A stretch of DNA of 64,000 nucleotides from Pontibacter oryzae (GCF_003576375.1 NZ_QWGE01000001.1:620001-684000), one strand, 5' to 3'. Positions 52,737 through 61,293 are shown, counted from the first letter of the stretch. Made by a program: numbers and translations. The notes: a model not told the origin generated them from the letters alone.

Positions 52737-54035
52737 TTACAACCTCGCATCTGCCAACTCCTTCGGCAAAACTCCCTTCACATCATAAACCACAGCATTC
52801 GGCTTACAAAGCTTAGTCAAATCCAGCTTCTCAAACTCCTTATGCGATACTGCCAGAATAACGGCATCATAAGTAGTAGTTTCATCAAGGGTGGTAGAAG
52901 AATCCCATCCATATTCATGCTTCACTTCTTCAGGTGTCGCCCAAGGGTCATAAATAGAAAGGTTCATATTGTAATCCTTAAGTGTGGCCAAGATATCTAC
53001 TACTTTCGTATTGCGCACATCCGGGCAGTTTTCTTTAAAAGTGATGCCAAGGATAAGCACATTCGCATTCTTAACCGGGATATCCTTTTTCACCATCAGC
53101 TTCACTACTTCATGGGCTACATACGCTCCCATGCCATCGTTAAGCCTTCTACCAGCAAGTATAATTTCCGGGTGATAGCCAACTTCCTGCGCCTTCTGGG
53201 CCAGGTAATAAGGGTCAACACCAATGCAGTGCCCTCCTACCAGGCCGGGTTTAAACTTCAGGAAATTCCACTTAGTACCGGCGGCTTGTAGCACATCATC
53301 CGTATCAATGCCCAGTCGATTGAAGATCTTAGCCAGTTCGTTTACAAAGGCAATGTTAATATCGCGCTGGGCATTTTCTATAACCTTCGCAGCTTCCGCT
53401 ACTTTAATAGATGTAGCCTTATGTGTCCCGGCTGTGATTACCGAATTGTACAACGCATCTACCTTATCTGCAGCCTCTGGCGTAGAGCCTGAGGTAATTT
53501 TCAAAATTTTAGCAACTGTGTGTTCCTTATCGCCAGGATTGATGCGTTCGGGAGAATAACCAGCATAAAAATCTTCATTGAATGTTAAGCCGGACACTCT
53601 TTCTAGCACTGGAACGCATTCATCTTCTGTTACACCAGGATACACCGTTGATTCATAGATTACTATATCGCCTTTTTTCAGCACCTTGCCTACAGTTTCG
53701 CTGGCTTTGAAAAGTGGGGTCAAATCAGGGCGATTATGCTTGTCTACTGGTGTTGGGACTGTAATAATGTAGAAATTACACGTTCCGATCTGCTCCAACT
53801 GATTCGTTACAACCAGCCCTTTATCTGCAGAGCAATCCTGAGTAAGCACCTCGGCCAGCAGTTGGTCCGAGACTTCTAAGGTACTATCGTGTCCCGCCTT
53901 TAAGCCAGCTATACGTTGCTGGTTAATATCAAATCCGAATGTTTTAAACTGCTTTGCGAATTCTACCGCAAGGGGAAGACCAACGTAACCAAGTCCGATG
54001 ACCGCAATCTTGGCATTTTGTATTTCTGCTAGCAT
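52737..54035 (-). CDS. UDP-sugar 6-dehydrogenase (UDP-GalNAc/GlcNAc type)
   Basis: This 432-residue enzyme of the UDP-glucose/GDP-mannose dehydrogenase family has the NAD-binding '[16 protein letters not shown]', a central helical domain with '[11 protein letters not shown]', and the catalytic cysteine in '[15 protein letters not shown]'. The N-terminal pattern is closest to TviB/WbpO-like enzymes that oxidise UDP-N-acetylhexosamines to uronic acids, so the glycan probably contains an acidic sugar. It is the first gene of the minus-strand cluster. Confidence 0.9.
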   Translation of the reverse strand: MLAEIQNAKIAVIGLGYVGLPLAVEFAKQFKTFGFDINQQRIAGLKAGHDSTLEVSDQLLAEVLTQDCSADKGLVVTNQLEQIGTCNFYIITVPTPVDKHNRPDLTPLFKASETVGKVLKKGDIVIYESTVYPGVTEDECVPVLERVSGLTFNEDFYAGYSPERINPGDKEHTVAKILKITSGSTPEAADKVDALYNSVITAGTHKATSIKVAEAAKVIENAQRDINIAFVNELAKIFNRLGIDTDDVLQAAGTKWNFLKFKPGLVGGHCIGVDPYYLAQKAQEVGYHPEIILAGRRLNDGMGAYVAHEVVKLMVKKDIPVKNANVLILGITFKENCPDVRNTKVVDILATLKDYNMNLSIYDPWATPEEVKHEYGWDSSTTLDETTTYDAVILAVSHKEFEKLDLTKLCKPNAVVYDVKGVLPKELADARL

Positions 54036-54110
54036 AAAGAGCTTTACTGATAGTTGATTTTAGAAGGTTAGCATTAACTCATTTTAAGCAATTACGCTAT
54101 CCGCCAAAAG

Positions 54111-54118
54111 CAAATTTA
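54111..54118 (-). promoter_or_regulatory. Candidate -7 box of the polysaccharide cluster (TAAATTTG)
   Basis: On the minus strand TAAATTTG matches TAnnTTTG and would start transcription about 70 nt before the dehydrogenase gene, the first of the cluster. The -33 element is not clear. Confidence 0.4.
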
Positions 54119-54391
54119 CCTTTATCCCCCGACTTTAACAGGTTTTTGGTGCAAATTTTCTAGGTCTTAACATTTACTTAACTGGCAAAAAGCTATTACA
54201 GCTGCAATGAGCAAGCACGCTTATACGGCTCTTCTGCTACTAGGGTTTTTAAATAAAGGAGCTTGATTTGCTACAGATGCACTAGTTAGGATTTTTGACA
54301 GGAGATAATTCTTCTGAAAGCCAGGCGGATAAAACTGGAAAAATAATTTTCTTGAGCACTGATTTATTTAAGAAATTCAAGACCTCAGTTA

Positions 54392-54430
54392 CTACAAAAA
54401 ACAAAGAGCCGCTGGTAATAGCGGCTCCTT
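54392..54430 (-). terminator. Terminator of alanine dehydrogenase gene
   Basis: On the minus strand GAGCCGCT and AGCGGCTC pair around ATTACC, followed by TTTGTTTTTTG. It lies 26 bp beyond the stop. Confidence 0.82.
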
Positions 54431-54455
54431 AAAAATGTAATGTTATGCGACTACC

Positions 54456-55682
54456 CTAATTCCGCACCGCGATCATCAGACCCAGCTCTTTGTAACGCAT
54501 ACCAAACTTCTTGGCGATATGGGCGTTGGTGAGGCTGCCTTTGTAGATGTAGACACCGCTGCGGTAGTGGTCGTTCATGAAGAGCACCTCGTTGATGCCG
54601 CCATACTTGGAAAACTCGGTGAAGATTGGCGTAAAGATATTGGAAAGCGCCTGCGTGGCCGTACGCGGAACGCGGGAAGGTATATTCGGTACGCAGTAAT
54701 GGATCACATCATATTTGCGATAGATCGGGCGTGAGTGTGAGGTAATCTCGGAGGTTTCAAAGCAGCCGCCCTGATCGATACACACGTCGATGATGATAGA
54801 ACCGGGGTTCATCTGGGCCACTACGCTTTCTTCCACCACGCAGGTGATCTGCCCTTCGTCAGCCACAAAAGCCCCAATCACCACATCCGCCTGCTTTATC
54901 TCATTGTACATGATGGCTTTATCCAGGGTAGAGGTAAAAATCTGGGCGTTTACGTTGTGCTTCAGTCGACGAAGCTTGTATATATGGTTGTCAAAGACCC
55001 GTACTTCTGCGCCCAGGCCCAAAGCAGCGCGGGTAGCGAATTCGGCAACAGAGCCTGCACCAAGTATAACTACCTTGGTTGGGGCTACGCCAGTAATACC
55101 TCCAAGTATGATTCCTTTTCCTTCGTTGCTGCTGCTCAGGTACTCGGCGGCCACCATCATCACGGTGCTGCCGGCAATCTCGCTCATGGCGCGCACTACG
55201 GGTTTGGCATCCGATTTATCCCGGATCAGCTCGAATGAGATGGCATTTATTTTCTTGCGGAGCAGGGCGTTGATGTAGTCGGAGGTGAGGTTGCCGAAGT
55301 GCACGGCAGAGATAAGGGTTTGGCCGGGGCGCAGGTACTCGATCTCGTCGTAGGTTGGCGGTGCTATTTTAAGTATGATATCGGCTTCGTATACTTCCTC
55401 GGTGGAGTATACGATTTTAGCGCCAGCTTCGGAGTACTCGTTGTCGGAATACTTGGAGTGGCTGCCGGCTCCTGCTTCGATATGGAAGCGGTGTCCCTGG
55501 TCGGTTAGCTGTTTAACGGAGTCAGGCGTAAGGCCTACACGGTTTTCCTGGAAAGAATTCTCCTTCGGGATACCTACAAACAAGCTGCGGCGCCTCTCCT
55601 CCACGGCCATCATCGACTCTTTTGGGTACAGCGCCTGGCTGGTGGCCAACTTCCCTAACTCTACGGCAAACTTCTCCGTCAT
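54456..55682 (-). CDS. ald: Alanine dehydrogenase
   Basis: This 408-residue enzyme belongs to the alanine dehydrogenase/transhydrogenase-alpha family. 'VGIPKENSFQENRVGLTPDSV' (in blocks) is the N-terminal substrate domain. 'VVILGAGSVAEFATRAALGLGAEVRVFD' shows the NAD-binding glycine motif GAGSVAE. 'DVCIDQGGCFETS' and 'HYCVPNIPSRVPRTAT' are family signatures. The reaction is reversible deamination of L-alanine to pyruvate. About 30 extra N-terminal residues precede the usual start, typical for Bacteroidota homologues. It ends in a strong terminator and starts near a repeat-rich gap. Confidence 0.92.
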   Translation of the reverse strand: MTEKFAVELGKLATSQALYPKESMMAVEERRRSLFVGIPKENSFQENRVGLTPDSVKQLTDQGHRFHIEAGAGSHSKYSDNEYSEAGAKIVYSTEEVYEADIILKIAPPTYDEIEYLRPGQTLISAVHFGNLTSDYINALLRKKINAISFELIRDKSDAKPVVRAMSEIAGSTVMMVAAEYLSSSNEGKGIILGGITGVAPTKVVILGAGSVAEFATRAALGLGAEVRVFDNHIYKLRRLKHNVNAQIFTSTLDKAIMYNEIKQADVVIGAFVADEGQITCVVEESVVAQMNPGSIIIDVCIDQGGCFETSEITSHSRPIYRKYDVIHYCVPNIPSRVPRTATQALSNIFTPIFTEFSKYGGINEVLFMNDHYRSGVYIYKGSLTNAHIAKKFGMRYKELGLMIAVRN

Positions 55683-55806
55683 ACTTTATTTGTTAATAGC
55701 TTTATTTTTGCCTTATCTTGGATACAGCCCCGTTCAGAGGACTGGAGGTTAGCACTTGTTTTCATAGATAAACTCCAGCAATACCCCATTATAGTAATTA
55801 CCCCAC

Positions 55807-55872
55807 GCTGGTGCGAGCTTGTAGCTCGTACTTATTATTATGCAGTGGTACGAGCTACAAGCTCGCACCAGC
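55807..55872. repeat. 25-bp-arm palindrome (family A, copy 2)
   Basis: The two arms (55807-55831 and 55848-55872) are identical to those at 32345-32410, while the 16-nt loop differs. Conserved arms with a variable loop suggest selection or transposition of a structured element. Confidence 0.9.
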
Positions 55873-55959
55873 AAAAGCAGCTTATACCAATTATACTTAT
55901 ACTTCAAGCGCGTACTAGCAGCAGTTTAAGTATTCGCCTCAAAGCAACCGTTCCCGCGC

Positions 55960-55979
55960 GGACAGGTCGCGACCTGTCC
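55960..55979. repeat. GGACAGGT palindrome (family B, copy 3)
   Basis: GGACAGGTCGCGACCTGTCC is a perfect 20-bp palindrome and probably the intact form of family B. Confidence 0.85.
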
Positions 55980-56017
55980 CTACAAACATGCTTGTACTTA
56001 TATCTATCATATAGCGG

Positions 56018-56042
56018 TACGAGCTACAATCTCGCACTAGCA
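56018..56042. repeat. Decayed single arm of family A
   Basis: The segment matches the right arm of family A with two changes (ACAATCTCG for ACAAGCTCG, ACTAGC for ACCAGC). The left arm is absent. Confidence 0.75.
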
Positions 56043-56075
56043 AAAGAGTTCATACTTATACTTTATACTTCAACA

Positions 56076-56100
56076 GCACGAGCTGCAAGCTCGCAGTAGC
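56076..56100. repeat. Second decayed arm of family A
   Basis: GCACGAGCTGCAAGCTCGCA with a GTAGC end matches the family A right arm with several substitutions. Confidence 0.7.
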
Positions 56101-56114
56101 GTAAAAGCAAAAAC

Positions 56115-56200
56115 AACTTTCTAACCTCACAACCTTCTAACTTTCTAACTCCAAAACTCTCTACCTCCCAACCTCTCTAACTTCCAACCTTCTCTCCTTT
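56115..56200 (+). repeat. CTAACT-type pyrimidine-rich repeat (copy 4)
   Basis: Units such as CTTTCTAACTCCAAAACTCT and CTCTCTAACTTCCAACCTT run in tandem from the gap into the last codons of tsaE. Confidence 0.8.
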
Positions 56201-56613
56201 CCTTCGTCGTCCACATCCAGCTGCACAAGCAGGTAGCGCTCCGGCAGCAGGTTTGGGATCATGGATGGCCACTCGATCAGGCAGAGGTTTCCGGACTCAA
56301 AATATTCAGGAGCCCCGATATCCAGCGCTTCCCGCTCATCGTTGATTCTATAAAAATCGAAATGGTAAATTAGTTTCCCGGCAGCGCCTTCGTACTCATT
56401 TACAAGGGCAAAGGTAGGGCTGCTCACGTTCTCTTGCACACCCAGTTGGCGGCATAGTTCTTTGATCAGCGTGGTTTTGCCTGCACCCATCGGGCCTTCA
56501 AACAGAATTATCGGCTCCGATTTGGCTTCCTCTATAAGCACAGAAGCCGCCGCTGGAAGATCTTCCAACGACGACATCTTGATTTCTGCTCTTACAACAC
56601 CAGTGTTATACAT
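56161..56613 (-). CDS. tsaE: tRNA t6A-synthesis ATPase TsaE
   Basis: This 150-residue P-loop ATPase has Walker A 'GPMGAGKTTLIKELC', 'SSPTFALVNEY' and 'DFYRINDEREALDIG', the TsaE pattern. TsaE works with TsaB, TsaC and TsaD to add threonylcarbamoyl to A37 of tRNAs. The last residues (ERRLEVREVGR) are encoded by the CTAACT pyrimidine repeat, so the natural C-terminus has been altered; homologues end shortly after the conserved core. The start overlaps porX by 8 bp, implying coupled translation. Confidence 0.93.
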   Translation of the reverse strand: MYNTGVVRAEIKMSSLEDLPAAASVLIEEAKSEPIILFEGPMGAGKTTLIKELCRQLGVQENVSSPTFALVNEYEGAAGKLIYHFDFYRINDEREALDIGAPEYFESGNLCLIEWPSMIPNLLPERYLLVQLDVDDEGKERRLEVREVGR

Positions 56614-58165
56614 TCTTCGGTGAAAGCGTTATGTAAGGTATAATCATCTCCTCCAACGACACGCCCCCGTGCTGGAAGGTATCCTTGTAGTAGTTTACGT
56701 AATAGTTATAGTTATTCGGGTACGCGAAGAAGTAATCCTCTATCGCGAATACAAACGTAGTGGAAACGTTGGCTTTAGGCAAGAAAAATCTCTCCGGCTT
56801 GCGCACTGTAAACACATCTTTGTCGGTATAACCCAGGTTTTTACCGTGCTTGTAGCGCAGGTTGGTGTTCGTGTTTCTATCGCCGATGATCTTGAACGGC
56901 CTTTTTACCCGGATGGTGCCGTGGTCTGTGGTGATGATCAGCTTGCCTTTTTTATCTGCAATGGCCTTCAGCGTATCGAACAGTGGCGAGTGCAGGAACC
57001 AGGATTTGGTGATAGAGCGGTACGCCGACTCGTCCGGAGCCAGTTCGCGCACCATGTTGCTGTCGGTGCGTGCATGCGAGAGCATATCCACGAAGTTATA
57101 CACGATCACATTCAGCTTGTTGTTATCCAGGTTACTGAATTTGCTGAGCAAATCGCGGCCAGCCTGCACATTGGTAATTTTATGGTAGCTATGCTTATCC
57201 GTTACGCGGTTCTGCTGGAACTGAATGTCCAGAAAATCGGCTTCATGCAGGTTTTTACCTTCCTCCTCGTCATCGCCTACCCACATGTTCGGGTATTTTT
57301 TCTGAATTTCGGTAGGCAGCATACCCGAGAAAATGGCGTTACGGGCATAGGCCGTGGTGGTCGGAAGTATGGAATAGAACATCTCCTCGGAATCCACAGT
57401 GAAGTATTCTGAGATCAGCGGCTCCAGCACCTTCCATTGGTCATAGCGCAGGTTGTCTATCAGCAGGAAGTATACAGGGCGTTCGGTCTCCTTCATTAAA
57501 GGGAACACGCGTTTTTTAAACAGTTGGTGCGACATCAGGGGAGCTTCCTCATCGCCATCCATCCAGTCTTCGTAATTATCCATGATAAACTTAGCGAAGT
57601 TTGAGTTAGCCTCATCCTTCTGCATGTTAATCACGTCGGCCATACTTTTATTCTCCGTCTCGTCGATCTCCAGCTCCCAGTACACCAGCTTTTTGTAGAT
57701 ATCTGCCCACTCGTGCTGGCTCAGGCGCTCGCCAAAAGCCATGCCCAGCTGCCGGAAATCGCGCTGGTAGCTCATGTTGGTTTTCTCGCTTACGAGGCGC
57801 TTGTTCTCCAGCACTTTTTTAACCGAAAGCAGAATCTGGTTCGGGTTAAGCGGCTTAATCAGGTAATCAGTGATCTTGGAACCGATAGCCTCTTCCATAA
57901 TGTGCTCTTCCTCGCTTTTGGTGATCATGATCACGGGCACGGCGGGGCGTATGGTTTTCAGCTCGTTCAGGGTTTCCAGGCCGCTGATGCCGGGCATGTT
58001 CTCGTCCAGGAAAACGATATCAAAACTGCGGTCACGGAACTCTTCAATAGCATCGGCACCACTGTTTACTGGGGTAATATCATACCCGCGATCCTCTAGA
58101 AAAAGGATGTGCGGTTTGAGCAGGTCGATCTCATCATCGGCCCATAAAATATTGTATCTTTGCAT
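56606..58165 (-). CDS. porX: T9SS response regulator PorX (receiver + PglZ-type phosphodiesterase)
   Basis: This 519-residue protein has an N-terminal receiver domain with phospho-acceptor Asp54 ('VFLDENMPG') and the conserved Lys in 'MITKSEEE'. A helical linker leads to a C-terminal alkaline-phosphatase-superfamily (PglZ) domain: 'YFLLIDNLRYDQW', the nucleophile Thr in 'ILPTTTAYARNAIFSG', 'VYNFVDMLSHARTD' and 'LIITTDHGTIRV'. This layout and length are those of PorX, which with the kinase PorY controls type IX secretion in Bacteroidota. It overlaps tsaE by 8 bp. Gliding or secretion genes are not seen in the window. Confidence 0.93.
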   Translation of the reverse strand: MQRYNILWADDEIDLLKPHILFLEDRGYDITPVNSGADAIEEFRDRSFDIVFLDENMPGISGLETLNELKTIRPAVPVIMITKSEEEHIMEEAIGSKITDYLIKPLNPNQILLSVKKVLENKRLVSEKTNMSYQRDFRQLGMAFGERLSQHEWADIYKKLVYWELEIDETENKSMADVINMQKDEANSNFAKFIMDNYEDWMDGDEEAPLMSHQLFKKRVFPLMKETERPVYFLLIDNLRYDQWKVLEPLISEYFTVDSEEMFYSILPTTTAYARNAIFSGMLPTEIQKKYPNMWVGDDEEEGKNLHEADFLDIQFQQNRVTDKHSYHKITNVQAGRDLLSKFSNLDNNKLNVIVYNFVDMLSHARTDSNMVRELAPDESAYRSITKSWFLHSPLFDTLKAIADKKGKLIITTDHGTIRVKRPFKIIGDRNTNTNLRYKHGKNLGYTDKDVFTVRKPERFFLPKANVSTTFVFAIEDYFFAYPNNYNYYVNYYKDTFQHGGVSLEEMIIPYITLSPKNV

Positions 58166-58468
58166 AGTTTTATACTTGTGTAAGTATGGCTAAAAATGTT
58201 AACTGGTTACAGCGCTTGCTTGTTTAAAAAACGAATAGCAACACCCTATATTAAACCATAACAACCAAAAGTAGTTATTAATTGCCTTGCACCTGGCTGG
58301 CTGGCTAAAGTAGTCGGTTCTGCCGCAAAGCAGTTTGATCTAATAACTGCCCCCTTGAGGGCAGTTTGCAAAAAGTATAGCTCTTCTAGACATAACGCTA
58401 ATAAACTACGCTTACAAAGCTGCGTTAGAAGCATTACTTTTGCATTACATACTACCCAATATCTTTCT
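58166..58468. other. Intergenic region between porX and HD gene
   Basis: This 303-bp gap separates divergent genes and must carry both promoters. It contains a candidate -7 box for the HD gene and a small hairpin, AACTGCCC/GGGCAGTT at 58345-58366. Nothing clear was found for porX. Confidence 0.55.
58435..58442 (+). promoter_or_regulatory. Candidate -7 box of HD gene (TACTTTTG)
   Basis: TACTTTTG matches TAnnTTTG and lies 26 bp before the GTG start at 58469. No clear -33 element. Confidence 0.42.
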
Positions 58469-59698
58469 GTGAATAAAAAGAAGCTTTTCAACGACCCGGT
58501 ATACGGTTTTATCACGGCTCCGACCGAGCTCACGTTCGATATTATAGAGCATCCATACTTTCAGCGCCTGCGCCGCATTAAGCAGCTTGGCCTCACGGAT
58601 ATGGTTTACCCTGGGGCGCTTCACACCCGTTTTCACCATGCCCTGGGCGCCATGCACCTCATGGATACGGCTCTGAATACCCTGCGCAGTAAAAATAACG
58701 AAATTAACGATACTGAATACGAGGCCTCACTTATCGCCATTCTGCTGCACGATGTGGGCCATGGTCCGTTTTCGCATGCCCTGGAAACTGCCATCTTTAA
58801 GAATGTGCACCACGAGCACCTCTCGATGCACATCATGCACTTACTCAACGAGCAATTCAACGGAAAGCTGAGCCTGGCCATCGATATTTTTCAAAACAAG
58901 TACCACCGGCGCTTCTTTCATGAGTTGGTATCGAGCCAGCTGGATGTGGACCGCCTGGACTACCTCAACCGCGATAGCTTTTACACCGGCGTGTATGAAG
59001 GCAAGATTGGCGCTGACCGCATCATAAAGATGCTGGACATAGCCAACGATAAGCTGGTGGTAGAGGAAAAGGCCATTTATAGTATAGAGAATTTCCTGGT
59101 GAGCCGCCGCCTGATGTACTGGCAAGTATACCTGCACAAAACCGTAATCAGTGCCGAGCACATGGTGCTGCGCGTGGTGCAACGTGCCCGCGAGCTGATG
59201 CAGCGCGGCGTAAACGTGCCGGCAAGCGCAAACCTGCGCTTCTTCCTGTCCTCAGACCTGACCATGGAAGACTTTAAGCGCGACAAAAGTATACTTGAAC
59301 GCTTCGTAGCTTTGGACGACCACGATATTTGGGGCGGTATTAAGGAGTGGGCCACCCACCCGGACTTTATACTTTCTTACTTGGCGCAAAGCATCCTGAG
59401 CCGCAAACTCTTTAAAGTATACCTTTCCAACAAACCTATAGAGCAGGAAATGCTGCTTGGCATAAGTGAGTTGGTGCAGGAGAAGTATAAAGTCTCGGAA
59501 GAAGACGTAAAATACCTGATGATCTCTGGTAAGATCAGCAACAACGCGTACGATGTGGAAGGCCAGACTATAAACATGCTCACCAAAACCGGTTATGTGG
59601 TAGATGTGGCAGAAGCCTCCGACCTGCCAAACATCCGGGGCCTGAGCCATAAAGTAGAAAAGCACTTCGTCTGCTATCCTAAAGAAGTGGCGCATTAA
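58469..59698 (+). CDS. HD-domain phosphohydrolase (dGTPase-like)
   Basis: This 409-residue protein has the HD superfamily metal motif: 'YPGALHTRFHHALGAMHL' (first His), 'LLHDVGHGPFSHALE' (the HD pair) and later 'QLDVDRLDYLNRDS' (last Asp). This is the arrangement of SAMHD1/dGTPase-type enzymes that hydrolyse dNTPs or related phosphates. The probable start is the GTG at 58469, just before 'NKKKLFNDPVYGFI'; an upstream open extension lacks family features. The gene precedes lpxD as in other Bacteroidota. Confidence 0.88.
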   Translation: MNKKKLFNDPVYGFITAPTELTFDIIEHPYFQRLRRIKQLGLTDMVYPGALHTRFHHALGAMHLMDTALNTLRSKNNEINDTEYEASLIAILLHDVGHGPFSHALETAIFKNVHHEHLSMHIMHLLNEQFNGKLSLAIDIFQNKYHRRFFHELVSSQLDVDRLDYLNRDSFYTGVYEGKIGADRIIKMLDIANDKLVVEEKAIYSIENFLVSRRLMYWQVYLHKTVISAEHMVLRVVQRARELMQRGVNVPASANLRFFLSSDLTMEDFKRDKSILERFVALDDHDIWGGIKEWATHPDFILSYLAQSILSRKLFKVYLSNKPIEQEMLLGISELVQEKYKVSEEDVKYLMISGKISNNAYDVEGQTINMLTKTGYVVDVAEASDLPNIRGLSHKVEKHFVCYPKEVAH

Positions 59699-59720
59699 GC
59701 AGTACCGGTTTTATACTTTA

Positions 59721-59760
59721 TCAAACAAGCCTGGCAAGTTTACTTGCCAGGCTTGTTTGA
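59721..59760. terminator. Perfect hairpin terminator after HD gene
   Basis: An 18-bp perfect stem (TCAAACAAGCCTGGCAAG and complement) closes a TTTA loop, 23 bp after the stop. The T-run is short (TTTGATTTAAA), but the stem is very stable. Confidence 0.8.
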
Positions 59761-60027
59761 TTTAAAGCAACACCAAAGCATTAGGCTTGCTTGCTACTTA
59801 TTTCGCTCACAAAAAGATGAAATAAGCAAGTATTAGAAAGCAAGGTAAAAATCCTGCCCCCGGTTGATTTAACTACTCAAAAAGCAACGCGGGTAAATAA
59901 TATGTTGCCTTACTGAAAAACTGCAGAAAGCAATCTTATCCTGAATACAAGACATTTCTGCCCTCAAATTCCCTCCCCTTACTAAACTATATTCTAATGC
60001 AGCATGTGCTGGCCGCTAAGTTTTTGT

Positions 60028-60035
60028 TAAGTTTG
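60028..60035 (+). promoter_or_regulatory. Candidate -7 box of lpxD (TAAGTTTG)
   Basis: TAAGTTTG matches TAnnTTTG 49 bp before the lpxD ATG. The wider TTAAGTTTGCA is identical to the box upstream of lpxC. Confidence 0.48.
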
Positions 60036-60083
60036 CACCCCCAAAGCGTTAGCGTTTTTGAGTTTTTGCTCTAATTTTACAAA

Positions 60084-61106
60084 ATGGAATTTACTGTTCA
60101 ACAGATAGCTGACCTGCTGCAGGGCAAGGTAGAGGGAGATAATTCTGTCAAGGTCAGAACTTTAGCCAAAATTGAGGAAGCACAGCAAGGTGCCTTGGCT
60201 TTCTTGTCAAATCCAAAGTATGAAGCACACCTTTATAGCACCAATGCGAGCGCTATTATCGTTTCGGAACAACTGAAACTTAAGGGTGCGGTACATGCTA
60301 CGCTCATTCGTGTAGAGGACCCATACTCTAGTTTCTCCACGCTGCTGCACTATTACCAAACCGCCTTGCTAGCCTCTAAAACCGGGGTGGAGGAGCCTTG
60401 CTTCATAGGCCAGGGCAGCCAGATTGGCGAGAATCACTACCGCGGCGCTTTTTCCTATATCGGCAACAACTGCAAGATCGGTGAAAACGTGCGTATTTTC
60501 CCACAGGCATACATCGGCGATAACGTGCAGATCGGTGATAATACCACCATTTTTGCAGGAGTAAAACTATACGCAAATACCGTGGTGGGCAGCAACTGCA
60601 CCATACATTCCGGCGCCGTAATTGGCAGCGACGGTTTTGGCTGGGCACCTCAGCCAGACGGAAGCTACAAGGCCGTGCCGCAAATCGGAAATGTAGTGCT
60701 GGAGGACAATATATCCATCGGGGCTAATACCGCCATAGATTGCGCCACCATGGGCTCCACCATTATCCGTAAAGGCTCTAAAATTGATAACCTTGTACAG
60801 ATTGCCCATAACGTGGAAGTAGGCCAGCATACGGTTATCGCTTCGCAGTCAGGCATTTCAGGCTCAACAAAAGTTGGCGACAATTGCGTAATTGCAGGCC
60901 AGGTTGGTATTGTTGGCCATATTTCCATTGCCAATAAAACTACTATTGGCGCACAATCAGGTGTCTCTAAATCGGTGAAACAGGAAGGATTGATCATACA
61001 GGGATCGCCTGCCTTTGACTACAAGCAAAACCTGCGCGCCATGACGGTGTTCCGTAAGCTGCCAGAGCTACAGCGCGACCTGGAATTACTGAAGGGGAAA
61101 GTATAA
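60084..61106 (+). CDS. lpxD: UDP-3-O-acylglucosamine N-acyltransferase
   Basis: This 340-residue enzyme adds the N-linked acyl chain in lipid A synthesis. The N-terminal UDP-binding domain has 'ALAFLSNPKYEAHLYST'. Hexapeptide repeats of the left-handed beta-helix run from about residue 105 to 300. The catalytic His is in 'LVQIAHNVEVGQH', followed by 'IASQSGISGSTKVGDN' and 'GAQSGV'. It is the first gene of the lipid A block and probably has its own promoter. Confidence 0.96.
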   Translation: MEFTVQQIADLLQGKVEGDNSVKVRTLAKIEEAQQGALAFLSNPKYEAHLYSTNASAIIVSEQLKLKGAVHATLIRVEDPYSSFSTLLHYYQTALLASKTGVEEPCFIGQGSQIGENHYRGAFSYIGNNCKIGENVRIFPQAYIGDNVQIGDNTTIFAGVKLYANTVVGSNCTIHSGAVIGSDGFGWAPQPDGSYKAVPQIGNVVLEDNISIGANTAIDCATMGSTIIRKGSKIDNLVQIAHNVEVGQHTVIASQSGISGSTKVGDNCVIAGQVGIVGHISIANKTTIGAQSGVSKSVKQEGLIIQGSPAFDYKQNLRAMTVFRKLPELQRDLELLKGKV

Positions 61107-61151
61107 ATCAACGCGTTACCTAAAAAGCTTTGCCAGTTTAATCCATAAAAA

Positions 61152-61183
61152 TTGGCAATAGCCTATATAAAACCTTAAGTTTG
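61152..61183 (+). promoter_or_regulatory. Candidate promoter of lpxC/fabZ
   Basis: TAAGTTTG at 61176-61183 matches TAnnTTTG and TTGG at 61152-61155 sits 20 bp upstream, near the TTTG -33 consensus. The 11-mer TTAAGTTTGCA is shared with the lpxD upstream region. The start codon lies 110 bp downstream. Confidence 0.5.
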
Positions 61184-61293
61184 CAGGGCAATGGGCAAAT
61201 GCTTTCTGAAGCATGGCCCGGCACCCAGGCCGCTTGTTTGCAGCCGCACTTGTTACTAAAAGACAAGCACTTAACACGACTACAGATACGTGA

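Larger units (their letters stand above)
54036..54455. other. Intergenic region before the polysaccharide cluster
   Basis: This 420-bp gap between two minus-strand genes contains the terminator of the alanine dehydrogenase gene at its far end and a candidate promoter for the cluster at 54111-54118. No open frame or repeat was recognised in the middle part. Confidence 0.6.
55683..56160. other. Repeat-rich intergenic region
   Basis: This 478-bp gap between tsaE and ald (both minus strand) is made almost wholly of dispersed repeats: a perfect family A palindrome, a perfect family B palindrome, two decayed family A arms and the CTAACT pyrimidine tract. AAGTAT/ATACTT words are frequent. No coding frame or promoter was recognised. 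Confidence 0.7.
59699..60083. other. Intergenic region between HD gene and lpxD
   Basis: This 385-bp gap contains the HD gene terminator at its start and the candidate lpxD promoter at its end. The 200 bp between hold no recognised feature. Confidence 0.6.

Noticed and set aside
52242..53291. A 349-codon open frame on the plus strand
   Set aside because: It lies opposite the nucleotide-sugar dehydrogenase and the start of rmlA, whose family motifs are certain; its translation is rich in His/Val/Leu with no recognisable motif.
55807..56100. Palindrome cluster as a CRISPR array
   Set aside because: The repeats differ in family and spacing, there are no regular spacers and no cas genes in the window.
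56669..57412. A 247-codon open frame opposite porX
   Set aside because: It is antisense to the conserved PglZ domain of PorX and shows no family features.
56606..58165. PglZ domain as a sign of a BREX or Pgl phage-defence system
   Set aside because: The receiver-PglZ layout is that of PorX, and no brxL, brxC, pglX methyltransferase or other BREX gene is nearby. The Pgl names used for sugar genes refer to protein glycosylation, not phage growth limitation.
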